Below, one piece after another: positions 38,469 through 39,875 of a stretch of 39,875 nucleotides of DNA. How positions within the stretch are numbered: position 1 is the first letter of the stretch; the number at the start of each line of letters is the position of its first letter. Origin of the DNA: Hydrogenophaga sp. A37. GTDB lineage: Bacteria; Pseudomonadota; Gammaproteobacteria; Burkholderiales; Burkholderiaceae_C. Below the pieces are notes generated by a model. It was not told the DNA's origin. It saw nothing but the letters and a program-made list of their open reading frames with translations, and made no database searches. A program made the position numbers and the translations under genes. The stretch lies in assembly GCF_002001205.1 (NCBI RefSeq), contig NZ_MUNZ01000126.1:1-39875 (forward strand). Direction: 5' to 3'.

Positions 38469-39101
38469 TCAAGACGCTTGTAGCAAGCCCTCGTCCATGA
38501 GCCCCTGCACAGTCTGCGCCTGCAGCGCATCCCGTCTGCGCTTGGACGGCTCCCGGTTGGGGCGGTCCGCCAGCCAGCGCTTGAATTCGACAAAGGTGGC
38601 GGGGGAGATGGTGTGCATCACGGCCATCTTGCCGGTGGCGCCGATCACCACGTGTGAAAAGCGCGGAGCCTCGGTCAGGATCTTGGCCCTTTCGGCCATG
38701 ACGGGCCAGAGCTCGTCTTCTGCGTCTGACAGCTTGAAGGGGTGAGGGTCGTCGCCCTCTTGCATGCGGCGCAGGAAATCCACCTCGAAGCCCTTGGCAT
38801 TGATGGCGGTTTCGGCGTGCAGGTCCTTTCGCACAAAGGTGGGGTCCACCTCCTGCAGCAACTGCAGCATGGATTTGTCCAGGCGCTTGATGTCGGTGAT
38901 GAAGCGCACGCGCTGGCGGGCGTCCCACAACAGATCGACGTCCTGGGTGGCCAGAGCACCAGCGACGATGCGAACGCTCGCCGCGGCTTCGAAGGCGTAG
39001 AGCGCGTGTGTGCCGACTACCGTGAAATGCTGGGCGAGACCGCTGTCTTCCAGCTGGTTGAGCAGGTCCACCACCAGGGCGGGAACGCGCCCCGCTCTCA
39101 C
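38469..39101 (-). CDS. GSU2403-type nucleotidyltransferase-fold protein, 5'-truncated
   Basis: A 210-residue protein from a GTG. VVGTHALYAFEAA and DVDLLWDAR form the G-x-x-x plus DxD core of the nucleotidyltransferase fold, followed by SMLQLLQEVDPTF and INAKGFEVDFLRRM, matching the GSU2403 family. Full members are clearly longer at the N-terminus. Coding-like sequence (DGFTVLASLKAAATTAQRLN) continues in frame upstream of 39101 but runs into the 3' end of the DUF1993 gene, so the front part has been lost and the DUF1993 gene now abuts the break. Relatives of this fold include antitoxin-type (AbiEii-like) enzymes. Probably non-functional or reduced. Confidence 0.75.
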   Translation of the reverse strand: MRAGRVPALVVDLLNQLEDSGLAQHFTVVGTHALYAFEAAASVRIVAGALATQDVDLLWDARQRVRFITDIKRLDKSMLQLLQEVDPTFVRKDLHAETAINAKGFEVDFLRRMQEGDDPHPFKLSDAEDELWPVMAERAKILTEAPRFSHVVIGATGKMAVMHTISPATFVEFKRWLADRPNREPSKRRRDALQAQTVQGLMDEGLLQAS

Positions 39102-39165
39102 GGCTTTGTTGAGCCGCTGAGCGGTGGTGGCCGCGGCCTTGAGGCTGGCCAGGACCGTGAAGCCA

Positions 39166-39675
39166 TCAATAGGCGCCCATGTAATCGCGCTTGCCTATGG
39201 CCATGCCGTTGTGGCGCAGGATGTCATAGGCGGTGGTGACGTGGAAGAAGAACTGCGGCAAACCGTAGTTGGCCAGATAGGTCTGGCCGCTCAGCTTTTT
39301 CTCTTTGGGTGTGCCCGGGCGCAAGACGATGTCGCTGGTTTCCTTGCCTTCAAATTGCGCCGGATTCACGCTGTCCAGAAAGGCCAGGGTCTGCGTCAAC
39401 AGCGTGTCGAGATCGGCAAAGGTTTTCTCCTGGCCGTCGTAGACCGGCACCTCCACGCCGGCCAACCGTGCCGAGATGCCGCGCGAAAAATCGGCGGCAA
39501 TCTGCACCTGCTTGAGCAGCGGAAACATGTCCGGAAACAAACGGGCCTGCAACAGGGCGTCGGGCTCGATCGACTTGGTCACGGCATGTTCGTTGGCCTG
39601 TGAAAGGATGGTCTTCAAGGCTGTCAGCATTTGCACGAAGACGGGAACGGAGTGGGTGTACAGGGGGCTGGTCAT
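39166..39675 (-). CDS. DUF1993 family protein
   Basis: A 169-residue protein of the DUF1993 type, with a DinB-like four-helix architecture. Landmarks are SVPVFVQMLTALKTILSQA at the N-terminus, a helix with RLFPDMFPLLKQVQIAADFS, SGQTYLANYGLPQFFFHVTT with a conserved His, and AYDILRHNGMAIGKRDYMG at the end. The family is widespread in proteobacteria and fungi without a known activity. Codon use is typical of the core genome, so it marks the right-hand border of the degraded patch. No regulator or partner is adjacent. Confidence 0.92.
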   Translation of the reverse strand: MTSPLYTHSVPVFVQMLTALKTILSQANEHAVTKSIEPDALLQARLFPDMFPLLKQVQIAADFSRGISARLAGVEVPVYDGQEKTFADLDTLLTQTLAFLDSVNPAQFEGKETSDIVLRPGTPKEKKLSGQTYLANYGLPQFFFHVTTAYDILRHNGMAIGKRDYMGAY

Positions 39676-39792
39676 TGGGGGGGCCGGTGGAGGGAAACGA
39701 TGGGCTTTGGATGGCGCGCTCAGGAGAGCCAGGGTGGTCTGCCAAGCCCGGCACTGTAGCCCTCAACCGCCATGCCACGCTCGGCCAGAAGA

Positions 39793-39875
39793 ATGTCCCT
39801 TGATGTGAGCGCCTTCACCTTGCAGGTGCGTGGTGCTCACACCTTCAAGGCAGCGCCCCTGCCAACCACCAAATC
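39793..39875 (+). CDS. Possible start of a plus-strand gene cut by the window end
   Basis: ATG at 39793 opens a frame (MSLDVSAFTLQVRGAHTFKA..) that runs off the window after 27 codons. AGAAG lies close upstream. The segment 39676-39792 shows no other gene. Too short to classify. Confidence 0.35.
   Translation, partial: MSLDVSAFTLQVRGAHTFKAAPLPTTK

Overview
The window is a high-GC chromosomal segment that looks like a betaproteobacterium of the family Comamonadaceae (Hydrogenophaga-like). I infer this from base composition, overall gene style and the intergenic palindromic repeats; no rRNA or other marker is present to prove it. No rRNA, tRNA or CRISPR array was recognised.

Layout. 1-1283: end of a DUF6151/GFA-like protein and a YafY-type WYL regulator. 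1294-6675 (minus): one compact operon encoding a short unknown protein, an MglA-like small GTPase, an ABC ATPase fused to a tyrosine/dual-specificity phosphatase, two roadblock-type proteins, a ferredoxin-globin-zinc-ribbon fusion, a winged-helix/roadblock fusion and a third small roadblock-like protein. This resembles a redox-sensing small-GTPase switch that I do not recognise as a described system. 7163-10427: glutathione peroxidase, a degenerate receiver protein and the lysophospholipid transporter LplT. 10704-12673: a clear sigma-54 promoter followed by two unrecognised genes joined by a tandem 66-bp repeat. 12883-15458: alanine racemase and an MFS transporter. 15563-22566: a sulfur-themed stretch with a palindromic operator, RND adaptor and pump, a DUF2892 protein, a TDT/SLAC1-type carrier and a TauE/SafE exporter. 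22567-25813: ExoD, a small membrane protein, TerB, a Bax-inhibitor-1 protein and an NhaR-like regulator.

25968-33581 (plus) is a five-gene system, SWIM zinc finger, DUF5691, MoxR AAA+ ATPase, DUF5682 and VWA protein, tied together by 4-nt stop/start overlaps and preceded by a structured leader. A HODM-type haem protein follows. 34511-36506: LysR/SDR divergent pair and YegP. 36603-39165 is a degraded, partly AT-rich accessory patch: a broken sigma-54 activator, two orphan genes and a 5'-truncated nucleotidyltransferase. It ends beside a DUF1993 gene.

Two repeat families run through the window. Family A is an intergenic palindromic element (core CCGGCAAAGCCGG) placed after stop codons. Family B is a 66-bp (22-codon) element that sits exactly between a stop codon and the next start codon, carries its own ATG and Shine-Dalgarno, and is found in three different operons here.
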